54,828 nucleotides of DNA, taken from contig NW_003121912.1 of NCBI RefSeq assembly GCF_000003605.2, positions 140,698 through 195,525 of the forward strand, in the 5' to 3' direction. The translations under genes and the position numbers were made by a program. How positions within the stretch are numbered: position 1 is the stretch's first letter; each line of letters opens with the position of its first letter. This document shows positions 43,587 through 52,875 of this stretch, piece by piece. Under the pieces are notes generated by a model. That model saw only the letters and a list, made by a program, of their open reading frames with translations. It ran no database searches and was not told the DNA's origin. Source of the DNA: Saccoglossus kowalevskii. Taxonomy: Eukaryota; Hemichordata; Enteropneusta; Harrimaniidae.

Positions 43587-45047
43587 TCATTGTACCCGAT
43601 TAACAGCATCTCTATAATTGTCGCATATTTCAATATCTGGATTATTCAATGAGTCTGTCTGCTTATTATTGTATCTAACGAAATTGTTCAAAAGTTCATC
43701 ATTAGTGTTAGTGTGATTGTGTCTGGAATACCACGAATAGGCTATAACTATCAATAGAAGCAATATGACCACGCCCATGGCGATCAAAATGTAAACAGTA
43801 ATTCCCACTTGTTTATTGTGTATGCGTCCTGCTGTTGTAGTTTCTTGTGACGATGCTGATGCAAGTGACAGGTAAGTTCTGGTTAACATTTCGTGTGGCT
43901 CTGTGCTATCCTGGACCATCGACGTTGTGATTTGAGCTGATCTAGATGTTCGAGAGTAACTATGTGTTCGGTCGAAATGAGTAGATGTTGTCTTGGTGGT
44001 TGCTCTGTACGTGTTGTATACCGTGGGTATCATTGTGGAGGGCGGATACAATATGTTTACTGTAGCCACGGCAGTATAACTACCAGCTTCATTCATAACA
44101 GTACAACTGACAACTTTCTTGTCATCCCCGACTTCAACAGGAAATCTAAGATGTTGATGCTGTTGTGTAAACCTCCCACTCGACGTCTGGGAGATCACCT
44201 CTCCGTTGAATCGCCACACGTATGCCTGTACATCCGATGTCGAGTTGCAGAAGAAATCGGCTATCTCATCAAGCTCGATATTCAGCTGTTCCGGTTCTAT
44301 GTACGCAACAGGAGGTATAACAATGTCAAAAGGACCAACCGTGCACGATCTTGGCTCGGAATACAACATGTGATGTAGGGTGCAAGTGAATTGTGTTTCT
44401 TTGTCATCTCCACTGGGTTGCCAAGTGAACGAAGCATACACCAAGAATGAAGTGTTCGTCAGGTCTGATGGTCTTAGCAGGTGTTCGTCGTACCATGTTA
44501 ATGTTGCAGGTGGCTCACCCATATAGGCGTAACAAGTGATTGTTACGGCTATGTCTATAGTAACTGTGGTTGCGGCTGGATACGATACGCAGATTGGATA
44601 CGTTGATGGTGGTACTGGTATCTTCACTGTTAAAAAAGCGTGTGACGAGTAAATTGGGCTGCCGAATCCCGATGCATCAACGATGGCGCACTGGTAATCT
44701 CCTGCATCGATCACGTTCACTGGCATGATCTGTAAATTGTACTGACCGACCTCTGAGTCCCCTGTGATACTAGTCCGAGTCTGGTCGAGATATTGGGAGT
44801 GGCTCTCTTGGCTGTAGATCACCTCGTCTTCCGTTACGATGAAACCATTCTTAACCCAAGATACTTTCTGGGTAGACTGCTTGTTTTCAACCGTGCACCT
44901 TAACGTTACGAGCTGTCCTTCGTAGACCAATCCACTAATCGGCTCTACAGTGAAAGTCTGACACGAAACACTAACAGAAAAAATAACTAATATAATTTCC
45001 AGGGTATCCATAAGTGAATTAAAATTAAGTTCCTTTTTCGGAGGCAT
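43587..45047 (-). CDS. IgR4: three-Ig-domain type I receptor with short tail
   Basis: Single-exon gene, 486 residues from ATG at 45047. A second ATG at residue 13 (45011) gives a more usual signal peptide (MDTLEIILVIFSVSVSC), as in IgR5. Ig1 has C51-W64-C120 (DAGDYQC). Ig2 has C172-W185-C222 plus the extra pair C153/C235 and ends CTVGP. Ig3 has C267-W278-C315. A Thr/Ser-rich stalk covers about 336-410. The membrane helix is at about 413-436. The 50-residue tail has two tyrosines (VRYN, DNYRDAV) and no ITIM. The start TFTVEPISGLVYEGQLVTL matches IgR5 TFTSEPIDTLVFEGEAVVL, so IgR4 and IgR5 are the closer pair. Role: cell-surface recognition or adhesion, ligand unknown. A spliced longer tail cannot be excluded. 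Confidence 0.87.
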   Translation of the reverse strand: MPPKKELNFNSLMDTLEIILVIFSVSVSCQTFTVEPISGLVYEGQLVTLRCTVENKQSTQKVSWVKNGFIVTEDEVIYSQESHSQYLDQTRTSITGDSEVGQYNLQIMPVNVIDAGDYQCAIVDASGFGSPIYSSHAFLTVKIPVPPSTYPICVSYPAATTVTIDIAVTITCYAYMGEPPATLTWYDEHLLRPSDLTNTSFLVYASFTWQPSGDDKETQFTCTLHHMLYSEPRSCTVGPFDIVIPPVAYIEPEQLNIELDEIADFFCNSTSDVQAYVWRFNGEVISQTSSGRFTQQHQHLRFPVEVGDDKKVVSCTVMNEAGSYTAVATVNILYPPSTMIPTVYNTYRATTKTTSTHFDRTHSYSRTSRSAQITTSMVQDSTEPHEMLTRTYLSLASASSQETTTAGRIHNKQVGITVYILIAMGVVILLLLIVIAYSWYSRHNHTNTNDELLNNFVRYNNKQTDSLNNPDIEICDNYRDAVNRVQ

Positions 45048-45524
45048 TTCAAAACAGGAGTAGAGCTGCTCAAGTCAAGGTGTGCGCCTTCTCTTCGGTC
45101 GATAGGGTACTACTAATTTTGGTGAAAACACTTTGTCTTTGGCTTTTCTGCTAAGATAAACTGTTCTTTTATAGCTCTCCTTTGGGATGTCTCGCATTAG
45201 TAGCTTCATTGTGTTGGTGTTCAACTAAAGGTATGACAACATAAATCATGTCAGTCGTTCAGCGCAGTCCAGTTGAGTAAAACAATGAAGGTCATGCGAG
45301 TATCAGTCTGTTGCAGCGACGACCAAGTTACTTAACCTACATAATCGCCTGACTTTCATTTCGTATAAATTTATTAGCAAGGATGATATTTTACGTCTGT
45401 GCGTCTGGAGCGAGTTATGAAAACATATGTCTCATGCTTGCGTAGTTATTGCATTTGCTGTTTAGTGCGCCCTGTCCCTATATAAAGCATGCCATCTAAT
45501 GGTTGAGGTGAATATAATATCAGG
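45048..45524. other. 5' flank of IgR4
   Basis: No gene and no clear core promoter motif recognised. Confidence 0.3.
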
Positions 45525-45666
45525 TTATTACGAGGATACCTCAAAGTATGCACAAGACAGTACAGCTGGAGTATCGACCGACGCGCAGCAAAATACCGCA
45601 CAATTACGGCACGCTGTACCGTATGGCGTTACGGTGACAGATGTATAATAATAAATAATAACATGC
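45525..45666. repeat. Second copy of the dispersed inverted-arm repeat, internally deleted
   Basis: Starts GGTTATTACGAGGATACC, matching the arm at 5082-5208. It runs through ACAGCTGGAGTATCGACCG, then continues with sequence matching 5421-5498 (ACAGATGTATAATAAT). It lacks the middle of the 5-kb copy. Confidence 0.65.
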
Positions 45667-46720
45667 AGGATAAATAATAAAATGCAGGATTCTAAAAATA
45701 TTAGAAGGCTACTTGACAATTTTTTGAACTCGTGACTCGTTCACTAATTTATCTGTAATTGTGTGGTCGCTTATTTTGACCTAACTTGCACTACAAACAT
45801 TCAAATTCCTGACTGTGTACTTTCCAGTTGCATAGTCAGTTAACTCCATAGTCACAATCAGAACTATAAATACAAGGGTTTACTGGCGTAAATGTTTCAG
45901 ATAAAGGCGGTTTTACGACTCCTGTTCCAGTTCATAGGATAACTTCAATACACTTCTAAACCTGTGTTAGCGTTATTAGATTCAGGTGCCCAGCGGAGCG
46001 TTATGTATCCCCTTTCAATACCTCACGTATCAATCCGCATACTTCACAGTAAGATTATGTTATGTATTGTTCTTCGATGGATTGCGGTTTCTATTCCGTA
46101 CAATATTTGGTTTGCATAAAAAATTACAAATAATGAGTTTGCTCTACGGGGGTTGGTGAACCATGTTATTTTTTTTATTTTTATTTTTCGTTTGGCTGCC
46201 TCATAATAATACAAATTCATTGATGTTTCTATGACATTACAACTTTAAACGTTATGCGAAGTGCATGTTACCAAAATTATATATGCATTATTGCACCATG
46301 CCTCACTCAGCCGTTATCTGCGTGCGCTGAAAGGCAGATGCAATTCACATAATGAGTTCATCGATCGGACGCATATAACGAACATTGCAGACAACAACGA
46401 AACTTTTCTCTACTGTCACTGATGCATAATATTTATGTTCGCAGCGTTGTCAAAATAGCAAATTCACTCCGTATTCGCATTTTTTTCGTTTAATTATGGG
46501 GTGATCTGTGTAAACTACGCCCTGACCACTAAATTTTCATATTTTGATGAGAACGTTCAATTTCATGTTATATTGTGAATGTATTTGAATCTGCTGATAA
46601 CGTCACAGCATAATTATAGTAGAGTAGTAGTAAACTGTATTATGAGTATACCCTCAGAAATACAATGTATTGCTATATGGTAGGTTAATATTTATATTTA
46701 ATTCTATGTTACTTAATTTT
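45667..46720. other. AT-rich intergenic DNA
   Basis: No supported gene, RNA or repeat array seen. Confidence 0.35.
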
Positions 46721-46880
46721 ACTTTAACAAGAGTATTGGCACTTGATTAATTGACCTTTTAGACTGGTTTGTTTCATCTTCTGGGATATTGAATACGAAT
46801 TCTGGATTTAAGACACCTGCACAATTGTTAATATTATAACTAATTCCAATACTTTAACAAGAATATTGGCACGTGATTAA
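46721..46880. repeat. 30-bp direct repeats flanking an IgR5 relic
   Basis: ACTTTAACAAGAGTATTGGC-ACTTGATTAA at 46721-46750 and its near-copy at 46851-46880 (two mismatches) lie exactly 130 bases apart on either side of the IgR5-like fragment. Confidence 0.85.
46755..46805 (-). pseudogene. 17-residue relic of an IgR5-like receptor
   Basis: The minus strand reads PEFVFNIPEDETNQSKR, matching SEFVFNISNPEDETNQSDD of IgR5 (residues 752-770, just before its membrane helix) with two residues missing. The nucleotide match is clear (GATATTGAATACGAATTCTG in both). No other part of the receptor is recognised around it. It is either a duplication remnant or, less likely, a tiny unspliced exon copy. Confidence 0.7.
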
Positions 46881-47729
46881 ACATTGAATTATTACAAACA
46901 AGGTATTCATATAAATGCGATAAAAAGGTAAAACACATTTATACATGGCAAGTATATCTGTATAATTTAAATCTATTTTATATATAGTGGAAAGTATTCA
47001 AAAGTTATGTATTCCTGCTCGAAATATACATAAACTATTCACAATACAACGTTACATCATATTCATCTTTACCAATGTTACTCAGTTTAACATGTTAGTT
47101 TAAAAATTGTATTGTTAAAAATTGTACTTTCCATTGATTGTCCACAGAACAAACATGAACAACAGCGTGTGGTCATATGCTTAATTTGCAAGCGGTGTAT
47201 TTAAATTTTGTGAATCACGTCGATGGCATCAGTAGCTTGATATTCTGTGGGGAGAGACAGCGTAATCCATGATGTTTTCAAAACAAGACTTCTGCAAGTC
47301 AAAAACGTGAACGTTTCATGCTACTTCCTCTTAGGCTGTGTCTTTATATTTATAGGCATACATGTAAGCAAATTTACATTTGAATAGTTCTCTATATCTG
47401 TTCTATTGTATTCCGTGTATTGGTTCAAGATTATTCCTAAATTATTATTATTAGTAGTAGTACTTTTATTACTAGTGAACAATAATGCGACCTGTTTCAA
47501 ATGCAATGCCTCACTTCAGAGACTCCCTAGTGACCTAACACTTTGTTTTATGGTAATGTCGTATTCGTATAGTTGTAAATTGCGAAGTACTTCAACAAAA
47601 CTTAACAGAACAGAAGATAAGAATACAAATATTTTCATCTCAGCTTGATTCAAATCAATCAAAGATTAGTGTTATGAACCCTTCCAAATCTCAAGTCTGT
47701 CTTGCTATTATTATTCATGGATCTCTGTA
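46881..47729. other. 3' flank of IgR5
   Basis: Contains the candidate poly(A) signal at 47465-47470. No other gene recognised. Confidence 0.35.
47465..47470 (-). terminator. Candidate poly(A) signal for IgR5
   Basis: TTTATT on plus is AATAAA on minus, about 260 bases after the IgR5 stop. Plausible but unproven. Confidence 0.3.
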
Positions 47730-50700
47730 TCAGATGTTGGATTCAAAGGAAGTATCCGTTGTTGCATGTAGATCAGTGTAAATATGGCTATGTCCAAGTG
47801 TCTCTTCACCAGTGCTCCATGAGTCAGAACTCGAGTCATTTTGTGTTTGACTGTATGTATAGTCAACTCCATTGTTTCGAAGGAACTGGTCAGACAGGGT
47901 TCTGCTGTGATGGTTTTCTTGCACCAGATGTGCTGTATTATCTATTGCCACACTCACTGATTGGTCGACGAGAGACGACTCTGTGCTGCATGTACTTACA
48001 GCAGAGTCATGCCTCAATAAAGATGACCTGGCTGGCACATCAGGCAAAATGTCAACATTGCTTGTACTAGGCACTACATCTGATGTTGTGTTTGTGCTCC
48101 CTACTTTCAGCAACATATTTGGTATTGCATAGAGGTCATCGATATCAACTGTAGTCGTTGTTACTTCTTCTTCATTTTCTTCCTCAATCGTACTCAAATA
48201 TTCAGAGTCAAAATCGCTTTCATCTTCAGATGTTCTTAGATGTTGAGCGCATAATCCAAATTCAGTTTGATATACCGGATTGTGATAAACCTGATTATTG
48301 AAGTAATCCACTTCTAGCTGTAGATCATCTATGTCACTCTCTTGTAGGGAATGGTGTTCTTTTGCCTTCGCTCCTCGCCGATTTCGTTTCAGTTTTACAG
48401 TGACGTAACATATGACAATTATAGTAGCTAATCCAAGAACAGCAAATACAATTGAAATTGGGTGAATTAAAATATTATTCCAATCATCAGACTGATTTGT
48501 CTCGTCTTCTGGATTTGAGATATTGAATACGAATTCTGAAGTGGGAACTGTTTTCATCGTGCTGGTTGGATGTTTGGTGGAATATAGTCTGGGTGGTGTT
48601 GCTGAAAACAAATGGTTTTGACTTGGGGAATTCTTTGTTTGAGTAGAGAGTTGCGTTGTGTGTTGATGTTTTAACGTTGATTCTGATATAGTCGTATGAC
48701 TGCTAACATCTGACGATAGATATCCACTGGGAGAGGGAAAGGTATAAGTACTCCCCAGTATTCTTGATTGCTCTTTTGTTATGTGTGTTTGGGATGTTGA
48801 GCGGTTTATCAATCGCCTGGTGAATCTGTGTGTAGAGTTTTCAGGAGTGGCTATTCCGACAGTGCTATCATATATGATTGTATTTTTTGTTTCAGATATA
48901 GTTCTCAAATTAGATGTGTGTTGAATGCTTGCGGTGTGGGTTACATTAATGTCACCCACTGTGAGATACATAGGATTGGTTCGAGGAGATGATGTAGACG
49001 AGTTGTCATTGGTAGTATTTTTAGTTGTTTCTACCTCATTAGTTGTTGTTGAACGAGGTATTGAATGTTGACTTGTGAACGTCAATGGCGGACGCTCGCT
49101 GATTGAAGCGTTTGAGGTCGCTGTTGGTGATACACGGGATGGGGTTCGGGGTGATGTGATATGTGATGACGTTGGATTATTGATCAAATTCACTATCAAG
49201 GCAACTGACGCCGACCCATTGCCATGGATATTTTCGGCAACGCACAGTATGGCGTGCAACATATCACCCTGGTGAAAATTATTTATAGTTAACTTGGAGG
49301 TACTTTGCATGTGTTCAATTCCGAACCTTCCACCATGTGTTATTTGAAATGATCCCTCTTTACCTGTGTAGAACCATCTGTAGCGGGTCACTGCTGGATT
49401 GGCCTCAGCAGAACAAACAATTGATTTATTTTCATTTCTGTAAAGTATATACAAACTAGTCGGTAACACTACTACTGATGGTCGGTACTGGATGTCGAAA
49501 GGTCCCAAAAAACACTCTTTGGTGACGTCTGCAGATAACACACACTTGATTGTTTTTCCTTCATCGCTTCTTAGAGCTTGCCAAGTAAGAACACTTTCGT
49601 GCACATTCCCGTTTGATGATTCGTACACGTACGTATACCCTTCCAAATTATCCGTGCTCCACATTGGTGATGTATTGTAAGCTTTACAACTCATTATTGT
49701 TACATCCATAGGTTTGTGTGGCGGTTCTGAAACCATAGAACAATTTGGCATAATGCCGGTGCTTTTGATGGTTAAGGATGCGGGCCGAGACCACTGATAT
49801 ACTCCTCGAGTGCTTAGCACACCGCACCTATATGTACCGGCATCATCTTTAGAGACGTATATCAATTCTAAATCATATACTCCTCTTTCTGGATTCCACG
49901 ATATATGTATATCGTTTTCTGTTCCCAATTTGAACTCGTTATATGTAATGATAAGAGAATTTTTCTCCCACAAAAGAGTGTAATTCACGATCCGCGTATC
50001 AACGGAACAGGTGAGAATCACGTAATCGCGTTCAACTGCTTGGGTGTCGATTGGCTCCTTGGTGAAAATTGGCATAACTACCACCATGGCCCCTTCGGAT
50101 TTATGATACATATCGCCTGTGGGCACACCACACCTATATACACCGCTGTCGTTCATGAAAGTAGTCGAGAAGTATAATTCATAATAGTCATCCTTAATGG
50201 TGGCAGTTTTTACTCCATCATCATATGGTTCATGAACGTCATAATTTATCGCTATAACTTCATTCGGATCTTTCATCCAAAACAATGGTTGCCCAAGTTG
50301 TCGGTTCTGTACATTACATGTGAGCAGAAGTTCCTCGCCTTCAAAAATTGTTTCATTGTCTGGGTGCTTTGAAAACGATAGTATCGTTAGATTGGCAGCA
50401 TCACTCCAGATGGTGCTATCGTTTATTGGATCATATCCACATCTGTACAGACCGGTGTCATTGGTCGTTACGTAGCTGAATTCCAAATTGTACACTCCCT
50501 GGCTGTAGTTGCCACTAATAGTGACTCGTTCTGAGTTCTCTAATAACGGATTGGTGTAACTGTGTATAGTGAGAAACATTCCGAAGTCCCTCTGCCATAC
50601 AAGTAGATCATCTGGTTCTACAGTGTTGACGCTACAAGGGAGTACTACAGCTTCACCCTCAAAGACCAATGTGTCTATAGGTTCGCTGGTGAATGTACGT

Positions 50701-50792
50701 TGTGTAAACACCATAGATGGAATTAAGGTCCATGTAATCCACGTTAGTAAATCCATAACTGGCATAATAGTATTCCTGATCAAATAACTCAT
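47730..50792 (-). CDS. IgR5: five-Ig-domain mucin-stalk receptor with long tail
   Basis: Single-exon gene, 1020 residues from ATG at 50792; Met13 begins a better signal peptide (MDLLTWITWTLIPSMVF). Ig1 C53-W66-C118, Ig2 C159-W172-C221 and Ig3 C262-W275-C323 share the end motif YRCG and look like internal duplicates. Ig4 has C369/C417 with the extra pair C351/C427 and ends CFLGP. Ig5 has C460-W473-C517. Residues about 536-768 are a Ser/Thr-rich, mucin-like stalk likely to be O-glycosylated. The membrane helix is at about 775-798, followed by a basic stop (KLKRNRRGAK). The tail of about 220 residues is acidic and Ser-rich and has NPVY (838-841, a PTB-type site), YAIP (Y888) and IYTDL (Y1005). 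None is a strict ITIM. A large surface receptor or adhesion protein; ligand and signalling unknown. It is the neighbour and closest relative of IgR4. Confidence 0.9.
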   Translation of the reverse strand: MSYLIRNTIMPVMDLLTWITWTLIPSMVFTQRTFTSEPIDTLVFEGEAVVLPCSVNTVEPDDLLVWQRDFGMFLTIHSYTNPLLENSERVTISGNYSQGVYNLEFSYVTTNDTGLYRCGYDPINDSTIWSDAANLTILSFSKHPDNETIFEGEELLLTCNVQNRQLGQPLFWMKDPNEVIAINYDVHEPYDDGVKTATIKDDYYELYFSTTFMNDSGVYRCGVPTGDMYHKSEGAMVVVMPIFTKEPIDTQAVERDYVILTCSVDTRIVNYTLLWEKNSLIITYNEFKLGTENDIHISWNPERGVYDLELIYVSKDDAGTYRCGVLSTRGVYQWSRPASLTIKSTGIMPNCSMVSEPPHKPMDVTIMSCKAYNTSPMWSTDNLEGYTYVYESSNGNVHESVLTWQALRSDEGKTIKCVLSADVTKECFLGPFDIQYRPSVVVLPTSLYILYRNENKSIVCSAEANPAVTRYRWFYTGKEGSFQITHGGRFGIEHMQSTSKLTINNFHQGDMLHAILCVAENIHGNGSASVALIVNLINNPTSSHITSPRTPSRVSPTATSNASISERPPLTFTSQHSIPRSTTTNEVETTKNTTNDNSSTSSPRTNPMYLTVGDINVTHTASIQHTSNLRTISETKNTIIYDSTVGIATPENSTHRFTRRLINRSTSQTHITKEQSRILGSTYTFPSPSGYLSSDVSSHTTISESTLKHQHTTQLSTQTKNSPSQNHLFSATPPRLYSTKHPTSTMKTVPTSEFVFNISNPEDETNQSDDWNNILIHPISIVFAVLGLATIIVICYVTVKLKRNRRGAKAKEHHSLQESDIDDLQLEVDYFNNQVYHNPVYQTEFGLCAQHLRTSEDESDFDSEYLSTIEEENEEEVTTTTVDIDDLYAIPNMLLKVGSTNTTSDVVPSTSNVDILPDVPARSSLLRHDSAVSTCSTESSLVDQSVSVAIDNTAHLVQENHHSRTLSDQFLRNNGVDYTYSQTQNDSSSDSWSTGEETLGHSHIYTDLHATTDTSFESNI

Positions 50793-52717
50793 CCAACCAC
50801 GATCTGCGTTATTCTAGAATGAATAAATAATTGTATGTGACAGTCGCCCTATTTCCTCGTTCCGGGACAAGAAAACAACCCAGCAGCCCATAATACTGGC
50901 GAATTTGAAAAACAAATTAAGAAAAACGGTACAAAAGAACTCATTATAAGGGAGAATTGTTGTGCAAACAATGGTCCGTGTAGAGACGTGACTTCGCACA
51001 GGTTGTTTCATAATGTTATTTACCACACAGTAAATACAATTATGTTAGCAAGTATAAATCTGAATTGCCAAATATATATGATACTGTAGGTGAGATATGG
51101 CAGAATACTTGACAATAACGTAGTCATTTCTGGTGCAGATACCAACAACTATGACTGCGTGTTACTTACCAATGCTTGATCGCTGGCTACGACATATACA
51201 GTACATGCACCATTCTTGTAGTCAAAGTATAAAACTTGGTTTTACTAACCGTTGTATGTCCATTAACAGTTAGGCAGTTCCAGTCGCACTTTACCTTCCC
51301 ACGCAGTTCATGTGTGAGATGGAATGGCGTAAAAACCCATAAATAACAGCTTTGTCTTCATTGTTGTTGATTGGGGGAAGCGACACACGTGTCAAAGTTC
51401 ATATTTTATGTATGCATTCTCACTTAAGGGCTACGTATAATTCTAACTGAGTGTAGGCATTGACAAGTAATGTATTGTTGGGCATCGTTTCGATGTTTTC
51501 ACTCTAACATTTTATCGTTCTGTTCCCATGCATGACGCAACATCGTGTATATATTTAGCACAGTTAATGTGTGGTGACATCGGTGAGATGCCACATTCAC
51601 TGGCGCCTCTATTCATTGTGTATAATGTCTCGGTCTATCGGGTTACAATTCGAAGCGCTACTCGGGTCAGTGATTACGTGATTAGAAAACCAAGCAGTGT
51701 AATACCAGGGTATTTAACACCCCAAATAAAAGAAACTTGCAACTGGGGTATGTTTATAAATATCACATTGTCTCCGATTAATACATTGGAGCATGGAATG
51801 AGCTTTACATATTTGTGTCTGAGAGAGTGTCACGTAACAGCATAGTGTATATGGAAGATGAAAAATACATGCCGTCTATATAACAGTACAAAAACTTTTG
51901 TTGACATATTTCAATTCAGTGTGTACGGTTCTTAATACTTTTTGTCCAATAATGACGATGGGTAAAATACTATAGTTCTGATTGTTTGCAAGTGATGTTG
52001 ATGTTGGCATAAGTGATGATAGTAAATATAAATTCTGTTTAAATGTCCGTCCTCTATACACATGTAAATGATCTATCAGGTATAAAAGAATGAAGTATAA
52101 AGTTCTACTCAATTAAGCACGCACAAATTGCCAACTATTACCTTATATTAGGAATTATTTTCAATACAAAACGTGATTTTGTGTGGCTTCACCATTTGCC
52201 TGTTTTTCCCATGAACAAGTTACAAAATACTTACTATATTATTTAAGTAACGTAATTGAAACACGGATCACTACTTTCGTAGCATACTCAATTAGAGGAC
52301 GTAATGACGATGGTCTCATTTGGGGTCGAAGATAGTAAGACGATGATGAGTTAGAGATTGTATCGGCGTGTAATCGACTACCATAGTGTCACTCTTAACA
52401 ACATCATGTGAAACATCAGTATTAAAAATAAAAAATGTATCAATTGAAATTCTCATAATTTCAAGTGAGAGAAATGGAAGACAATACAATAGACATACTC
52501 AATACAATATTTGGAAAACAACATTATTTATACTCATTTAACATGAGCAAACATTCAACATACATATGGAATGACCGTTCTTTGATATCACGTGACTGGG
52601 GCATTTATATCTTTGTAATGTTGTAATGCACATACGATACTCATAGGATTTCATTTATGATATTGTCATGGTAACTAATATTGATATACATAGTCAAATT
52701 AAGCTTGTTGTCATGTG
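50793..52717. other. 5' flank of IgR5 and intergenic DNA
   Basis: No supported gene. A 105-codon plus-strand frame (51528-51845) has no recognised family. No clear promoter motif. Confidence 0.35.
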
Positions 52718-52721
52718 TTAA

Positions 52722-52871
52722 AGCGGGGAGTCGTCGCCTGCGCATGCGCCAGATGGCCATAGCGTGTCATTGTTTACAAATAAGCGTCTACCCATGAGCC
52801 TTTGCATTTTTAGCGTGTGTTGTTATCTTGGGACTCAATTCCCGCGCGTGCGCAGGTGCGACCCTCCCGCT
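52722..52871. mobile_element. TTAA-flanked MITE, family 2, complete (150 bp)
   Basis: Starts AGCGGGGAGTCGTCGCCTGC and ends (reverse complement) AGCGGGAGGGTCGCACCTGC, giving inverted ends of about 30 bases. TTAA borders both sides (52718-52721 and 52872-52875). The interior matches the truncated copy at 10448-10556. Its ends share AG..GTCGTCG with family 1. Confidence 0.8.
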
Positions 52872-52875
52872 TTAA

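Noticed and set aside
43962-44378. 138-codon plus-strand open frame inside IgR4
   Set aside because: Shadow of the IgR4 coding strand, which has the Ig domains, signal peptide and membrane helix.
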